From Bombilactobacillus folatiphilus (GTDB lineage Bacteria > Bacillota > Bacilli > Lactobacillales > Lactobacillaceae): a stretch of DNA of 64,000 nt. Below are positions 17,405 to 26,653 of this stretch, in pieces; the stretch's first letter is position 1, and every line of letters starts with the position of its first letter. The notes below the pieces were generated by a model. It had not been told where the DNA came from. It was given only the letters and a program-made list of their open reading frames with translations, and searched no databases. The stretch lies in contig NZ_CP093366.1 in NCBI RefSeq assembly GCF_023380265.1, forward strand, positions 1,488,001 through 1,552,000, written 5' to 3'. A program made the translations under genes and the position numbers.

Positions 17405-18331
17405 TTACTTAGCAAAATACTTTTGCGCCCAAGCTAACACTTTATGACGATATTGCTCCGGTTGTGTTTCATAGGATTGCGCATGCGTTGCGCCCTTGAC
17501 CAGCCAAAGTTTCTTGGGACCATGCGTATTACGATAATTAATCCGCGCATTTTTCGTCGGTACAAAAGTATCTTTAGTTCCATGAATAATAAACAATGGT
17601 AGTTTATTATGCTTAAGCGTTTTTGCTGTATCAGCCTGATAAAAGTCATAGTGCGCTAACATTTTAGTATACAGATTAGCTGTCGCTACCAATGGAAAGC
17701 TCGGTAAATTAAACAACGCTTTTAATTCATGATCCAATTCACCCTTAATAGAAGCATAACCACAATCAGCCACGACAAATTTAACTTGGTGCGGCACTTG
17801 TAAACCTAGATAATACATCACCGTGGCTGCGCCCATGCTCACACCAAATAAACCAATTTGGGTCTGATTACCATTTTTACAAAGAATTTGTCGCACCCAC
17901 TGTTGCATATCATTACGATCTTGCCAACCAAAACCTAGATAATGACCACCACTGCGTCCCGAACCACGATCATCCGGCGCCAAGACATTATAGCCTGCTT
18001 GGTGAAACATCTTAATATAAGATCCTAAAGTCAAACTATTATCACCATAACCATGCGCTACTAACATCGTTTTATCAGTTTTATGCGCGGCTGGATAATA
18101 ACGCGCCTTTAAGTGCAGGTGATCCTTATCTTGTGTCACTTGCTGCCAAACTTGTTGCGGCGCTTTTTGGGCCCATCGTTCATCTTTAGTCAACGGCCGA
18201 TCATTATTCCGCGCACTATACCCGCTACCACTTTTGAAGGCAAAATTAAATAGATAATACGCCCCACCAAAATCGGCAGCCACCAAAATCACCAGAATCC
18301 AAATGACGATTCCCTTCCAATGTTTCTTCAT
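17405..18331 (-). CDS. membrane-anchored alpha/beta hydrolase
   Basis: A 308-aa protein with an N-terminal membrane anchor (WKGIVIWILVILVAADFGGA), then an alpha/beta hydrolase domain facing outward: HGYGDNS oxyanion region, GVSMGA nucleophile elbow, HGTKDTFVP (Asp) and GATHAQSYE (His). This is the DUF/YqkD-type serine hydrolase group; the substrate is unknown. The start codon lies 4 nt after the stop of the upstream HAD gene, whose last codons supply the ribosome-binding site, so the two form an operon. Confidence 0.85.
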   Translation of the reverse strand: MKKHWKGIVIWILVILVAADFGGAYYLFNFAFKSGSGYSARNNDRPLTKDERWAQKAPQQVWQQVTQDKDHLHLKARYYPAAHKTDKTMLVAHGYGDNSLTLGSYIKMFHQAGYNVLAPDDRGSGRSGGHYLGFGWQDRNDMQQWVRQILCKNGNQTQIGLFGVSMGAATVMYYLGLQVPHQVKFVVADCGYASIKGELDHELKALFNLPSFPLVATANLYTKMLAHYDFYQADTAKTLKHNKLPLFIIHGTKDTFVPTKNARINYRNTHGPKKLWLVKGATHAQSYETQPEQYRHKVLAWAQKYFAK

Positions 18332-18335
18332 CTCA

Positions 18336-18977
18336 TCATACCTTTTCTACAAGTTCTAGCGGTTGAGCAATTAAATCCACCACTCCCGCCATTTGCAATT
18401 CCTGAGCCGTACCATAACCATACAAAACACCAATTGTAGATACTTGATTGGCTTTCGCACCGAAAACATCAGTATTACGATCACCGATCATAATTGTTTG
18501 TGCAGATTGCAGATCATTTTGACGTAACGCTTGGGCGATAATGTCCTTTTTCTTCATTGTTTCACTTAAATCGGCACCGTAAATACCACGAAACTTAGAC
18601 ATCAGACCCAAATTGTTAATAATCTGCTTCGCAAATTTTTCTGGCTTGGCCGTTGTAATATAAAGTTGTTTGCCGTTTTGCAATAATTGCTCCAGCATTT
18701 GGGTAATTTCAGGATAAAGAGCTAATTCTTGCCAACCTTTTTGTCCATAATATTCTTGAAAATCGGCAATTAATTGCTTAGCTAACGAACTATGCGCATC
18801 AATTTGACTATATTTTTCCAAACTATCAGCCAGCGGTGGACCAATAAATTTTTTTAAAACACTATCAGCCAACACCTCTAAACCCGCTTTTTGATAAGCA
18901 TATTTCAAAGAATTCATGATGCCAGGACCACTATTAATCAATGTTCCATCTAAATCAAAAAAAATATTTTCAAACAA
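18336..18977 (-). CDS. HAD-family hydrolase (phosphoglycolate phosphatase-like)
   Basis: A 213-aa HAD phosphatase with motif I DLDGTLINS, an alpha-helical cap (about 15-80), motif II ITTAKP, motif III Lys near KKKD and motif IV GDRNTDV. The cap type fits the PGP/Gph group that dephosphorylates small metabolites. First gene of a two-gene operon with the membrane-anchored hydrolase. Confidence 0.85.
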   Translation of the reverse strand: MFENIFFDLDGTLINSGPGIMNSLKYAYQKAGLEVLADSVLKKFIGPPLADSLEKYSQIDAHSSLAKQLIADFQEYYGQKGWQELALYPEITQMLEQLLQNGKQLYITTAKPEKFAKQIINNLGLMSKFRGIYGADLSETMKKKDIIAQALRQNDLQSAQTIMIGDRNTDVFGAKANQVSTIGVLYGYGTAQELQMAGVVDLIAQPLELVEKV

Positions 18978-19050
18978 ATTTATTCCTTCTTCACAGTTTT
19001 TTTATAAAATAAGATTAAAATAACAGTAAATTTGACACCGAGGTAAATTT

Positions 19051-21375
19051 ATGCGACCAATAGACGTTAATACCGGTTTAACACATGCGCAAGTTCAAGA
19101 CCAATCCGATCGTGGCAATTTAAACCAAGTTGCGCAAAATAGTTCAACGTCAATATTTAAAATTATATCAAAAAATCTCTGTACTTTATTTAATTTGATC
19201 AATTTAGTTATTGCCATCCTAATTTTTACCACAGGCAGTTATTCTAACCTTTTTTTCTTAGGTCCCGTGATTACTAACTTTTTAATCGGTACATATCAAG
19301 AAATTCACGCCAAAAAACAGCTTGACCGTTTAACCCTGCTGAATCGCCAAAAGGTGCTAGTTTTACGTGACGGTCAGCAACAAGAAATCTTTCAAGAAGA
19401 ATTAGTTTTACATGATCTCATCATCTTGCAACGTGGCAATCAAGTACCGGCAGATGGAACCGTCCGCCAAACCTCACATTTAGAAGTTGATGAATCAAAT
19501 CTGACGGGCGAATCTGCTGCCGTATTAAAAGCAACGGGCGAACAAGTACTATCCGGTAGCCTCATTATCAGTGGCCAAGCTTTAATCGAATTAACGGCTG
19601 TCGGAGATCATAGTTTTGCGAATCGGTTAGCAAGTTCCGCCAAAAATCAACAACACAACGTTTCCAAACTACTCAACATTATTAATCAAATCATCAAAAT
19701 CGTCACATTGACCATTATTCCTTTGAGTGTGCTCTTATTTTGGGCTAGCTTTCAGCACACTCATAACACATCGACCGCTATTTTGGGCACTTCTGCTTCC
19801 ATTATCGGCATGATTCCGCAAGGCTTAGTTCTGTTGACTTCTGTTGCGCTAGCCGTTGGTGCAGTACATCTCAGCCGCAAACAAGTGTTAGTTAAATCCA
19901 TGACTGCTTTAGAAGCCTTAGCGCGTGTGGATACACTATGTCTAGATAAAACTGGCACAATTACTACGGGCAATTTAAAATTGGCAGATATTATCAGTAT
20001 TCAATTATCAAAGCCTAAGTTATTAACAATCTGCCAAAATATCATTCAAGCCACTAATGAAAATAACGAAACAGCGCAAGCCATCTTGGCAGCTCAAGAA
20101 CCTGCCAGTCAGCTTCCTGAAGTCCAAAGTATCGTTGCTTTTTCCTCAGAACGCAAATGGTCCGCGGTCAATTTTCAAAATCAGCAGTCATTTGCGATGG
20201 GTGCTCCTAATTTTATTTTACAAGACACTAAACAAATTCAAGTCGCCCAACAATATGCCCAGCAAGGTTTACGCGTTTTGGCGGTGGTCCAATCTGCATC
20301 TTTAATTACAGATCAGATTGATCAACCTGAATTACTAGGCTATTTATTAATTCAAGACGAGATCCGCCCGACCGCAGATTCAACATTTAAGTATTTGCAC
20401 AATCAAGGTCTCAATCTCAAAGTGATTTCGGGCGATGACCCCAGCACGGTTAAAAATATTGCTACCCAAATTCAACTAGCTGAGCAAATCAAAGCCATTG
20501 ATATGTCCACGGTGAATCCCCAAGCTAATTTAGACACCTATGCACATATTGCTCAGACATATAACATTTTTGGTCGAACTTTACCCGAACAAAAGCAAAA
20601 ATTGATTCAAGCTTTGCAACAAAAAGGACACCAAGTGGCTATGACTGGTGATGGTGTCAATGATGTGCTAGCCATGCGGCAATCCGATTGTGGAGTTGCG
20701 ATTGCTGGTAATAGTGATGCTGCCGAAAGCGCTGCCGATTTTGTACTTCTGAACCAAAATTTTGATTCGTTGATTTATGTTTTAAATGAAGGTCGGCGCG
20801 TGATTAATAATATTGAACGAGTTGCCGCCTTATACCTGATTAAAACCATGTATTCTGCTCTGTTAACCGTCATTTTCATTTGCTTACGTTCGGGTTATCC
20901 ATTCCATCCTGCGCAAATGACACCTGTTAATGCGCTGACTGTGGGTATTCCTACCTTCTTTTTAGCATTACAACCAGATTTTCGGCCGCCAGAAGGTCGT
21001 TTTTACAAAAATGTCCTCCAAGTCGCTCTGCCCGCTGCGCTAGATATTACTTTAGTCATCATGGTTATCGTTGGCAGTGGTCAATGGTTGAACTTTAATT
21101 ATAGTCAGATTTCTACGTTAGCCGTTTGGGCCATCAGTCTCATTAGTTTTGCTGCTTTATGGACCATTGCTCGCCCTCTAAATCGAGGTAGTTTAAGCAT
21201 TTTTATTATCTTATTTCTGACTAATCTATTAATTTTTATTTTCTGGGGCAAACCATTCGAATTAATTAATCTCTTCACACAGCCTCAACTAATTGTGAGT
21301 CTCATCATTGTTGTCATTTTTTATCCATTATTCCGCGTCACTCGCGAATTGGTCGTCCGTTATTTATTCAAATAA
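19051..21375 (+). CDS. cation-translocating P-type ATPase (CtpE-like)
   Basis: A 774-aa membrane pump. LTGESAAV is the actuator motif, DKTGTITTG the phosphorylated Asp299, and GDGVNDVLAM the hinge motif. The membrane helix before the P domain carries IPQGLVLLTSVALAVG instead of the CPC of heavy-metal pumps or the PEGL of PMA/SERCA types. This matches the CtpE-like subgroup, of which a member imports Ca2+; the ion here is an inference. There is no N-terminal metal-binding domain. It overlaps the YueI-family gene tail-to-tail by 8 nt. Confidence 0.88.
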   Translation: MRPIDVNTGLTHAQVQDQSDRGNLNQVAQNSSTSIFKIISKNLCTLFNLINLVIAILIFTTGSYSNLFFLGPVITNFLIGTYQEIHAKKQLDRLTLLNRQKVLVLRDGQQQEIFQEELVLHDLIILQRGNQVPADGTVRQTSHLEVDESNLTGESAAVLKATGEQVLSGSLIISGQALIELTAVGDHSFANRLASSAKNQQHNVSKLLNIINQIIKIVTLTIIPLSVLLFWASFQHTHNTSTAILGTSASIIGMIPQGLVLLTSVALAVGAVHLSRKQVLVKSMTALEALARVDTLCLDKTGTITTGNLKLADIISIQLSKPKLLTICQNIIQATNENNETAQAILAAQEPASQLPEVQSIVAFSSERKWSAVNFQNQQSFAMGAPNFILQDTKQIQVAQQYAQQGLRVLAVVQSASLITDQIDQPELLGYLLIQDEIRPTADSTFKYLHNQGLNLKVISGDDPSTVKNIATQIQLAEQIKAIDMSTVNPQANLDTYAHIAQTYNIFGRTLPEQKQKLIQALQQKGHQVAMTGDGVNDVLAMRQSDCGVAIAGNSDAAESAADFVLLNQNFDSLIYVLNEGRRVINNIERVAALYLIKTMYSALLTVIFICLRSGYPFHPAQMTPVNALTVGIPTFFLALQPDFRPPEGRFYKNVLQVALPAALDITLVIMVIVGSGQWLNFNYSQISTLAVWAISLISFAALWTIARPLNRGSLSIFIILFLTNLLIFIFWGKPFELINLFTQPQLIVSLIIVVIFYPLFRVTRELVVRYLFK

Positions 21376-21748
21376 GTAGTGGCTTGTGAATTGCTTGTTG
21401 GGCATCCGCAATCACCAAACCCATTTCTTGATCTGTCACGGGTTGTGTCTTGGTCCGCATTTTTTGTTGGGCAATAATGGTGAAAGAATACTGCAATTTC
21501 ACGGCCAGTTGTACAAGTGGTTTACGATAAGTTGTGCTTAAACGATCACTCAAGTATAGATGATACTGTGGATATTGACGCATAACTTTTTCTACCATTT
21601 GTAAATTCTGGGGATTACGAATTTGGGCAATTGTTAAAGCTAAAGCCACCCGGTCCTGAAAATTGCCCAAAAATTTTCGTTTTTCATCCGGTTTTAATTG
21701 CGGGGTACCAAAAACATTTTGTTTTAGATAATCTTCTACATTGGTCAT
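21368..21748 (-). CDS. YueI-family protein (DUF1694)
   Basis: A 126-aa cytoplasmic protein. KRKFLGNFQDRVALALTIAQI is the hallmark of the YueI/DUF1694 family, whose role is not known. It follows the glycosyltransferase gene by 23 nt with its own AGTAGGA ribosome-binding site, suggesting one transcript. The last codons overlap the end of the P-type ATPase gene on the other strand, so no terminator separates them. Confidence 0.75.
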   Translation of the reverse strand: MTNVEDYLKQNVFGTPQLKPDEKRKFLGNFQDRVALALTIAQIRNPQNLQMVEKVMRQYPQYHLYLSDRLSTTYRKPLVQLAVKLQYSFTIIAQQKMRTKTQPVTDQEMGLVIADAQQAIHKPLLI

Positions 21749-21771
21749 TAAATAAAGTTCCTACTTTCTTA

Positions 21772-22503
21772 TCAATGGTTTGTAATCGTTTTTAAAATCC
21801 GATAATTCGCCCGTCCAATACTTTTAATATTTGTCCAGTTATAAGTATGGGTGACACTTTGGTTATGCTGCCAGTAATGATACAATTGCCTTGAATCAAC
21901 ATAAAAGTGCTGCGCGGCACTCACATATTGCACATCAAACACTTGGTCCTCCATTAAGGGCAAATCCGAGTCAAACCACAATTGCTTTTGTCGAATCAAT
22001 TCCAGTCGGTAAACTTTGTTCCACGTGTAACCCATCACAGGATTATTAATCGGTTGCGTAATTAATTTTAAAAGATGAGCTCTTGTGCAAGGACCACTAC
22101 GTTTCAAGGGTGCAATGGTTGTCTGACTTTTAGCCGATTCCTTGAAAAAACCACAAGTCACTAAATCCATAGATTGCTGGGTAAACTTCTGAATAAAATA
22201 ATCCGTATATTGCGGTTCCAACCAGTCGTCACCATCAATAAAAGTGATTAATTGTCCACGCGCTTCTTGAATACCGCGATTACGGGCCGCCGAAATACCC
22301 TGATTAAATTCCTGACTCACTAAATAAAAATTAGCATGTTGTTGAATATATTCTTGAGCAATCTGAACTGTTTGGTCCGTCGAAGCATCATTAATCATTA
22401 ATAATTCAAAATCTTGGTTAATCTGCGCCACAATTGAATCCAAACTGCGCCGTAAAAGTTGGGCTTCATTATAAAGCGGCATCACCAAAGTTAGTTTGAC
22501 CAC
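21772..22503 (-). CDS. family 2 glycosyltransferase
   Basis: A 243-aa GT-A fold enzyme. LVMPLYNEAQLLRRSLDSI and LLMINDASTDQT bind the nucleotide sugar, FIDGDDWLEPQY holds the DXD metal motif, and MEDQVFDVQY follows as the usual acceptor/base region. No membrane helices are seen. It probably transfers a sugar to a wall or surface glycan. First gene of a pair with the YueI-family gene. Confidence 0.85.
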   Translation of the reverse strand: MVKLTLVMPLYNEAQLLRRSLDSIVAQINQDFELLMINDASTDQTVQIAQEYIQQHANFYLVSQEFNQGISAARNRGIQEARGQLITFIDGDDWLEPQYTDYFIQKFTQQSMDLVTCGFFKESAKSQTTIAPLKRSGPCTRAHLLKLITQPINNPVMGYTWNKVYRLELIRQKQLWFDSDLPLMEDQVFDVQYVSAAQHFYVDSRQLYHYWQHNQSVTHTYNWTNIKSIGRANYRILKTITNH

Positions 22504-22562
22504 ATCTGCACCTCACGATAATTTCGGTAACTCTATTGTATTAATTTTGAAAGGGTTTCTCA

Positions 22563-23345
22563 ATGCAAAGAATTTTTAATTTTGCCCAGACACAAAACTT
22601 CCGCGAACTTGGCGGCTATCCTACTAGCGATGGGAATTATCTTCGCTGGCACAAAATTCTACGGGCTGGCTATTTAAGCGCTTTAACACCTGAAGAATTA
22701 AACTACTTAAAAAACTATGGTTTGCGCTATTCGTTTGACTTGCGTTCCCCTTACGAACGCCAAAATTGGCCCGATCCACAAGTTGATTTTTTGACCTTAT
22801 ATCAACAACAATTGTATGACGTCGATAGTCAACCAATAGGCGAAAAATTATATCAGACTTTACCTGCCAAACAGCAATTTGACGGTTTAGCAGGTATTTA
22901 TCAAAAAGTTGTACTGGATCATCATTCCCAACAAATTTTTCATAATTTTTTTCAATTATTGTTAGCTAATCAACAACCAAACGAATCAGTTGTTTTCCAT
23001 TGTTCAGCTGGTAAAGATCGCACCGGCATTCTAGCCATTTTGTTATTGTTGGTCTTGCACGTTCCTGTGGATTACATTACCCAAGATTACTTGTTAACAA
23101 ACTTGATGTACACGCATGCTGTTGATTTAAGTTATTTGAATAATCCTAACGATCGAACTATTCAGGCCATGAATTTTACGCCCGCTGACAAATCGTGCGT
23201 CACAGCCATTCAAATTGCCCTGACAACAGTTTATGGTTCACTGGATAACTTCGAACAAACTATCTTAGGTTTCAGTCCAACCAAAAAGCAATTATTTTTG
23301 CAACTGTACACTACATCAACGGAGGAACATAATCTTGACGATTAA
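22563..23345 (+). CDS. tyrosine-protein phosphatase family protein, second paralogue
   Basis: A 260-aa phosphatase with P-loop HCSAGKDRTG (Cys147) and the N-terminal NFRELGGYPTSDG block, clearly a paralogue of the protein at 3706-4521. It overlaps the downstream HAD gene by 11 nt, so both are translated from one message. The substrate (phosphotyrosine, phosphoinositide or other) is unknown. Confidence 0.85.
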   Translation: MQRIFNFAQTQNFRELGGYPTSDGNYLRWHKILRAGYLSALTPEELNYLKNYGLRYSFDLRSPYERQNWPDPQVDFLTLYQQQLYDVDSQPIGEKLYQTLPAKQQFDGLAGIYQKVVLDHHSQQIFHNFFQLLLANQQPNESVVFHCSAGKDRTGILAILLLLVLHVPVDYITQDYLLTNLMYTHAVDLSYLNNPNDRTIQAMNFTPADKSCVTAIQIALTTVYGSLDNFEQTILGFSPTKKQLFLQLYTTSTEEHNLDD

Positions 23346-24135
23346 ACTAGTTTTAAGTGATATTGATGGTACCTTAATTAATGCTCAAAACGAACTACCA
23401 TCTAAGGTCCAACAGGCGATTATCAATTACAGTCAGCACGGAACTTTCGTCCTTGCGACTGCCCGTCCTCCTCAAGCCACCATTCCCTTTATGAATCAAT
23501 TGCCGCAAAATACTTTAGCGATTTGCTTAAATGGTTCCTTAATCATTCAAAAGCGCCTCAACAGTTTTCAAGCGATTGCCAAGTACCAGCTTCCTTTGAC
23601 CAGTATCCAAGGTTTACTAACGCTACTGACTTCGCATCATCTGAATTTAGCCGTCAACTTCTTTACTGAACGGCATTGGTTGGTGTCAAAACGCGATTTT
23701 TGGGTTCAAAACGAGGAAAATTTGACACAAACCACCGCTCAAGTGATTCCCGATTTGGACCAACAGTTAGCTGACCATACTTTCTACAAAATTCTGTGCA
23801 TGGGTGAACCAGATACCATTAATCAATTAAGTCAATATCTAACACAAGCTCATTTGCCCTTGAACTTTAACCGTTCCAAAGCCACATACTTAGAAATTGC
23901 TGCCCAAGATGTGTCTAAATTAAAAGGTATGGAATTTATTATGCAGAAACTCAATTGTACTCCTGATCAAACCTTAGCCATCGGTGACGGCGAAAATGAT
24001 TTGCCCATGATTAACGCTGCTGGCATCGGGGTTGCCACGGCTAATGCCTTGCCGACTGTCAAAGCTCAAGCACAATACATCGTGGCTGATTGTGATCACG
24101 ACGGCGTCCAAGAAGCATTAGTCCGTTTTACTTAA
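23335..24135 (+). CDS. Cof-type HAD hydrolase
   Basis: A 266-aa HAD phosphatase of the Cof/YidA group: motif I LSDIDGTLI at the N-terminus, ATARPP motif II, a large C2-type cap in the middle, and IGDGENDLPMINAAG as motif IV. Such enzymes hydrolyse sugar phosphates or similar compounds. The start is a TTG with a GGAGG 9 nt upstream, inside the end of the phosphatase gene. It ends in a terminator shared with the LacI-type gene. Confidence 0.87.
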   Translation: MTIKLVLSDIDGTLINAQNELPSKVQQAIINYSQHGTFVLATARPPQATIPFMNQLPQNTLAICLNGSLIIQKRLNSFQAIAKYQLPLTSIQGLLTLLTSHHLNLAVNFFTERHWLVSKRDFWVQNEENLTQTTAQVIPDLDQQLADHTFYKILCMGEPDTINQLSQYLTQAHLPLNFNRSKATYLEIAAQDVSKLKGMEFIMQKLNCTPDQTLAIGDGENDLPMINAAGIGVATANALPTVKAQAQYIVADCDHDGVQEALVRFT

Positions 24136-24141
24136 CGCACC

Positions 24142-24176
24142 AAAAACTCGTGATTTTAAATCAATCACGAGTTTTT
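24142..24176. terminator. bidirectional terminator overlapping the 3' end of the LacI-type gene
   Basis: AAAAACTCGTGATT pairs with AATCACGAGTTTTT. The right arm encodes the last residues and stop codon of the convergent LacI-type regulator. Confidence 0.85.
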
Positions 24177-25156
24177 AATTTGCTCCCAGTTTGTCCCTGA
24201 TGCAACTTCACTGGCAATAAATATTGTGTTTCTGTTGCTTGCTTATGCAAGCGTTGTTGCAAGATTTTAACCGCTAATTGCGCCATTTTCTCAATTGGCT
24301 GTACCACCGTGGTTAATTGCGGATCCAAGTTACGAATCATCTTCGTTCCGTCATAACCAACTAATAACAAGTCAGCCGGTACCTTTCGCCCCAGCTCACC
24401 AGCCACTTGCTGAATTAAGATTGCATCAGTATCATTCGATGCAAAAATAGCCTCCACTTTAGGATGTTCCACAAAAATTCGGCGAAAGATTTGTTGCTTT
24501 TGAGTAGGCGAAATATTAAAGTCCAACTCATACGTAACGGGCGTTAGATTAGCCTTCTGCATTACTTCTTCATAAGCTGTCCGCCGTTGTTTTGCGGGTG
24601 TTGCCAAATCATGCGGACCATTGGTATGAATAATATGTGTAACACCTTGTTGCACCAGATATTCAGTTGCCAACCAGCCACCACGATAATTATCAGACGC
24701 AATCACGGGAATATCTTCGTTAACAATTCGATCAATCGCTACCACGGGCAGTTGCTGTCTATGATATTGTTTCAAACCCTGATTATGCGTTCCCACAATC
24801 AGACCATCAACTTGCTTAATCAACAACTGATCCAGATAATTGGCCTCTTTTTGCGGATCATTCATGGAATTCCCAATCAACACTTTAAAGCCTTGTTCAT
24901 AAAGTTGGCGCTCCAACTCAAAACTCAATTCACCAAAAAATGGATCAGCCACTGTCGGTAACAAGATACCGATTAAGTTCGTCTTATTGTTATATAACTG
25001 CCGCGCAACCACATTCGGATGATAATCCAATTGCTCCATCGCCCAGTAAACTTTCTCAATCGTCGCTTGACTCAAATATCCGCGTCGATTCAAGACTCGT
25101 GACACCGTCGTTTTGGAAACTTGCGCTAATTTTGCTACATCTTCAAGCTTTGGCAC
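24161..25156 (-). CDS. scrR: LacI-family sucrose operon repressor
   Basis: A 331-aa repressor with an N-terminal helix-turn-helix (LEDVAKLAQVSKTTVSRVLN) and a periplasmic-binding-like sugar domain (about 60-331). It starts at a GTG after GGGAG. It is the third gene behind the permease and GH32 hydrolase, 56 nt downstream of the latter, which marks it as ScrR/CscR. Likely binding sites are the AACCGGTT palindrome and a related half-site at 27963-28043. Its stop codon lies inside the terminator hairpin. Confidence 0.85.
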   Translation of the reverse strand: MPKLEDVAKLAQVSKTTVSRVLNRRGYLSQATIEKVYWAMEQLDYHPNVVARQLYNNKTNLIGILLPTVADPFFGELSFELERQLYEQGFKVLIGNSMNDPQKEANYLDQLLIKQVDGLIVGTHNQGLKQYHRQQLPVVAIDRIVNEDIPVIASDNYRGGWLATEYLVQQGVTHIIHTNGPHDLATPAKQRRTAYEEVMQKANLTPVTYELDFNISPTQKQQIFRRIFVEHPKVEAIFASNDTDAILIQQVAGELGRKVPADLLLVGYDGTKMIRNLDPQLTTVVQPIEKMAQLAVKILQQRLHKQATETQYLLPVKLHQGQTGSKLKTRD

Positions 25157-25212
25157 CCTGATCGCTCCCGTTTTTGCTTTTATTATATAATAATTGGGAA
25201 GCGAAACTGAAT

Positions 25213-26631
25213 TTAAAAACTAATTGCTTGATTGTCTAAACGATAGATTTGGACTTGAAGACTAGTATCTGTACTGCTGCTGGCTAAAATTTTAGGTGCT
25301 GTTTCAAAATAATAGCGTTCACTAAAGACCACTTCACCTTGATTGACGAAAATTTCTAGCGAACTGCGATCAACAAAAATTTGTAACTGTAATTGATCAG
25401 AGTCTTTAACTCGCGCAAAACGGTCCGTTGGGCGATCCGAACGTTGTACTGTCAACTGCTGCTGATCTGCTTGATATGTCAAAACAGTCTGCGCGTTAGT
25501 TTGTTCATCAACAAATTGCAAGTGGAACTGACCATCTTTGAATTGCATTAAATCTAGTTTTAATTGAAGTTCCGTTGTGGCTTCATTTTCGCAAAGCACA
25601 GTGGCATCTTTTACAGAGTAATCTTTCTGAAGCAATATTTCTTGCCGCAACTGTTGTGTTTCTTGAATAGGTTGCATATACAGTTGCCCTGCTTGCCAAG
25701 TCAATTCCCGCGGCAAAGTCAATGCTCCAGCCCAACCGTCTTTCTGTTCTGGCATGTCACTTTCCCACATGTCCATCCAACCAATCAGAATTCTGCGTCC
25801 ATCTGGTGCCAACATGGTTTGAGGAGCATAAAAGTCATGTCCCAAATCCAATTCCGCCAATCCATCTTGCTCAAACTTTGCCTTTTGATAATTTAATTGA
25901 CCTGGGAAATATACACTTTGATGCAGATTTAGATATTTTTGTGCTTGCGCCTCAATCCCTTGCGGTGATGTCATCAAAATATCTTGGCCATTAACTCGAA
26001 ACAGATCCGGACATTCCCACATATAACCTTCTAACTCTGCTTGCTGAGCCTGCGTTAACGGTCCCAAATAATTCCACTTTTTCAAATCTTCAGATTGATA
26101 CAACAATACACGTCCCAAGTGATCCTTAGTTTGATTACCAGCAATCAAATAATATTGACCATCATGTTCCCAAACTTTAGGATCACGGAATTCTTGCGTA
26201 CTATCATCTGGTGGTGTAGCAATAATCGGATTATGCTCATACTTCGTAAAATGAATTCCATCTTGGCTATAAGCCAAATTCTGATTTTGCCAATAACGAT
26301 TTGGATCGCTAGCATCATAATAATTGTTACCCGTATAAATCAAATACAAAGTATCATCTTTGACGATTGCACTACCAGAAAAGCAGCCATTTCGATCTTC
26401 TCGATCCCCTGGAACCAGCGCCGTTGGCAAAGTTTGCCAATGCACCAAATCTCGACTGCGCACATGTCCCCAGTGCATCGGTCCCCATTCAGGCGCTTCT
26501 GGATAATATTGATAGAATAAGTGATAGTAACCCTTAAAATAACAAAAGCCATTCGGATCATTGATCCAGCCACTTGGCGCAGCGACATGATAGCCTAAAC
26601 GATAGCGTGCATTAGTTACTTGATTTGTCAT
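25213..26631 (-). CDS. scrB: GH32 sucrose/sucrose-6-phosphate hydrolase
   Basis: A 472-aa intracellular beta-fructosidase. WINDPNG holds the nucleophile Asp25, FRDPKV the transition-state Asp, and MWECPDLF the acid/base Glu; the C-terminal beta-sandwich contains IFVDRSSLEIFVN. No signal peptide is present. Because the neighbouring transporter is a proton symporter and not a PTS, the substrate is more likely free sucrose (CscA-like) than sucrose-6-P, although the PTS at 1062 could supply the phosphorylated form. AGAGG ribosome-binding site. Confidence 0.9.
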   Translation of the reverse strand: MTNQVTNARYRLGYHVAAPSGWINDPNGFCYFKGYYHLFYQYYPEAPEWGPMHWGHVRSRDLVHWQTLPTALVPGDREDRNGCFSGSAIVKDDTLYLIYTGNNYYDASDPNRYWQNQNLAYSQDGIHFTKYEHNPIIATPPDDSTQEFRDPKVWEHDGQYYLIAGNQTKDHLGRVLLYQSEDLKKWNYLGPLTQAQQAELEGYMWECPDLFRVNGQDILMTSPQGIEAQAQKYLNLHQSVYFPGQLNYQKAKFEQDGLAELDLGHDFYAPQTMLAPDGRRILIGWMDMWESDMPEQKDGWAGALTLPRELTWQAGQLYMQPIQETQQLRQEILLQKDYSVKDATVLCENEATTELQLKLDLMQFKDGQFHLQFVDEQTNAQTVLTYQADQQQLTVQRSDRPTDRFARVKDSDQLQLQIFVDRSSLEIFVNQGEVVFSERYYFETAPKILASSSTDTSLQVQIYRLDNQAISF

Positions 26632-26653
26632 TAATTAAACCTCTTTTTCTTAA

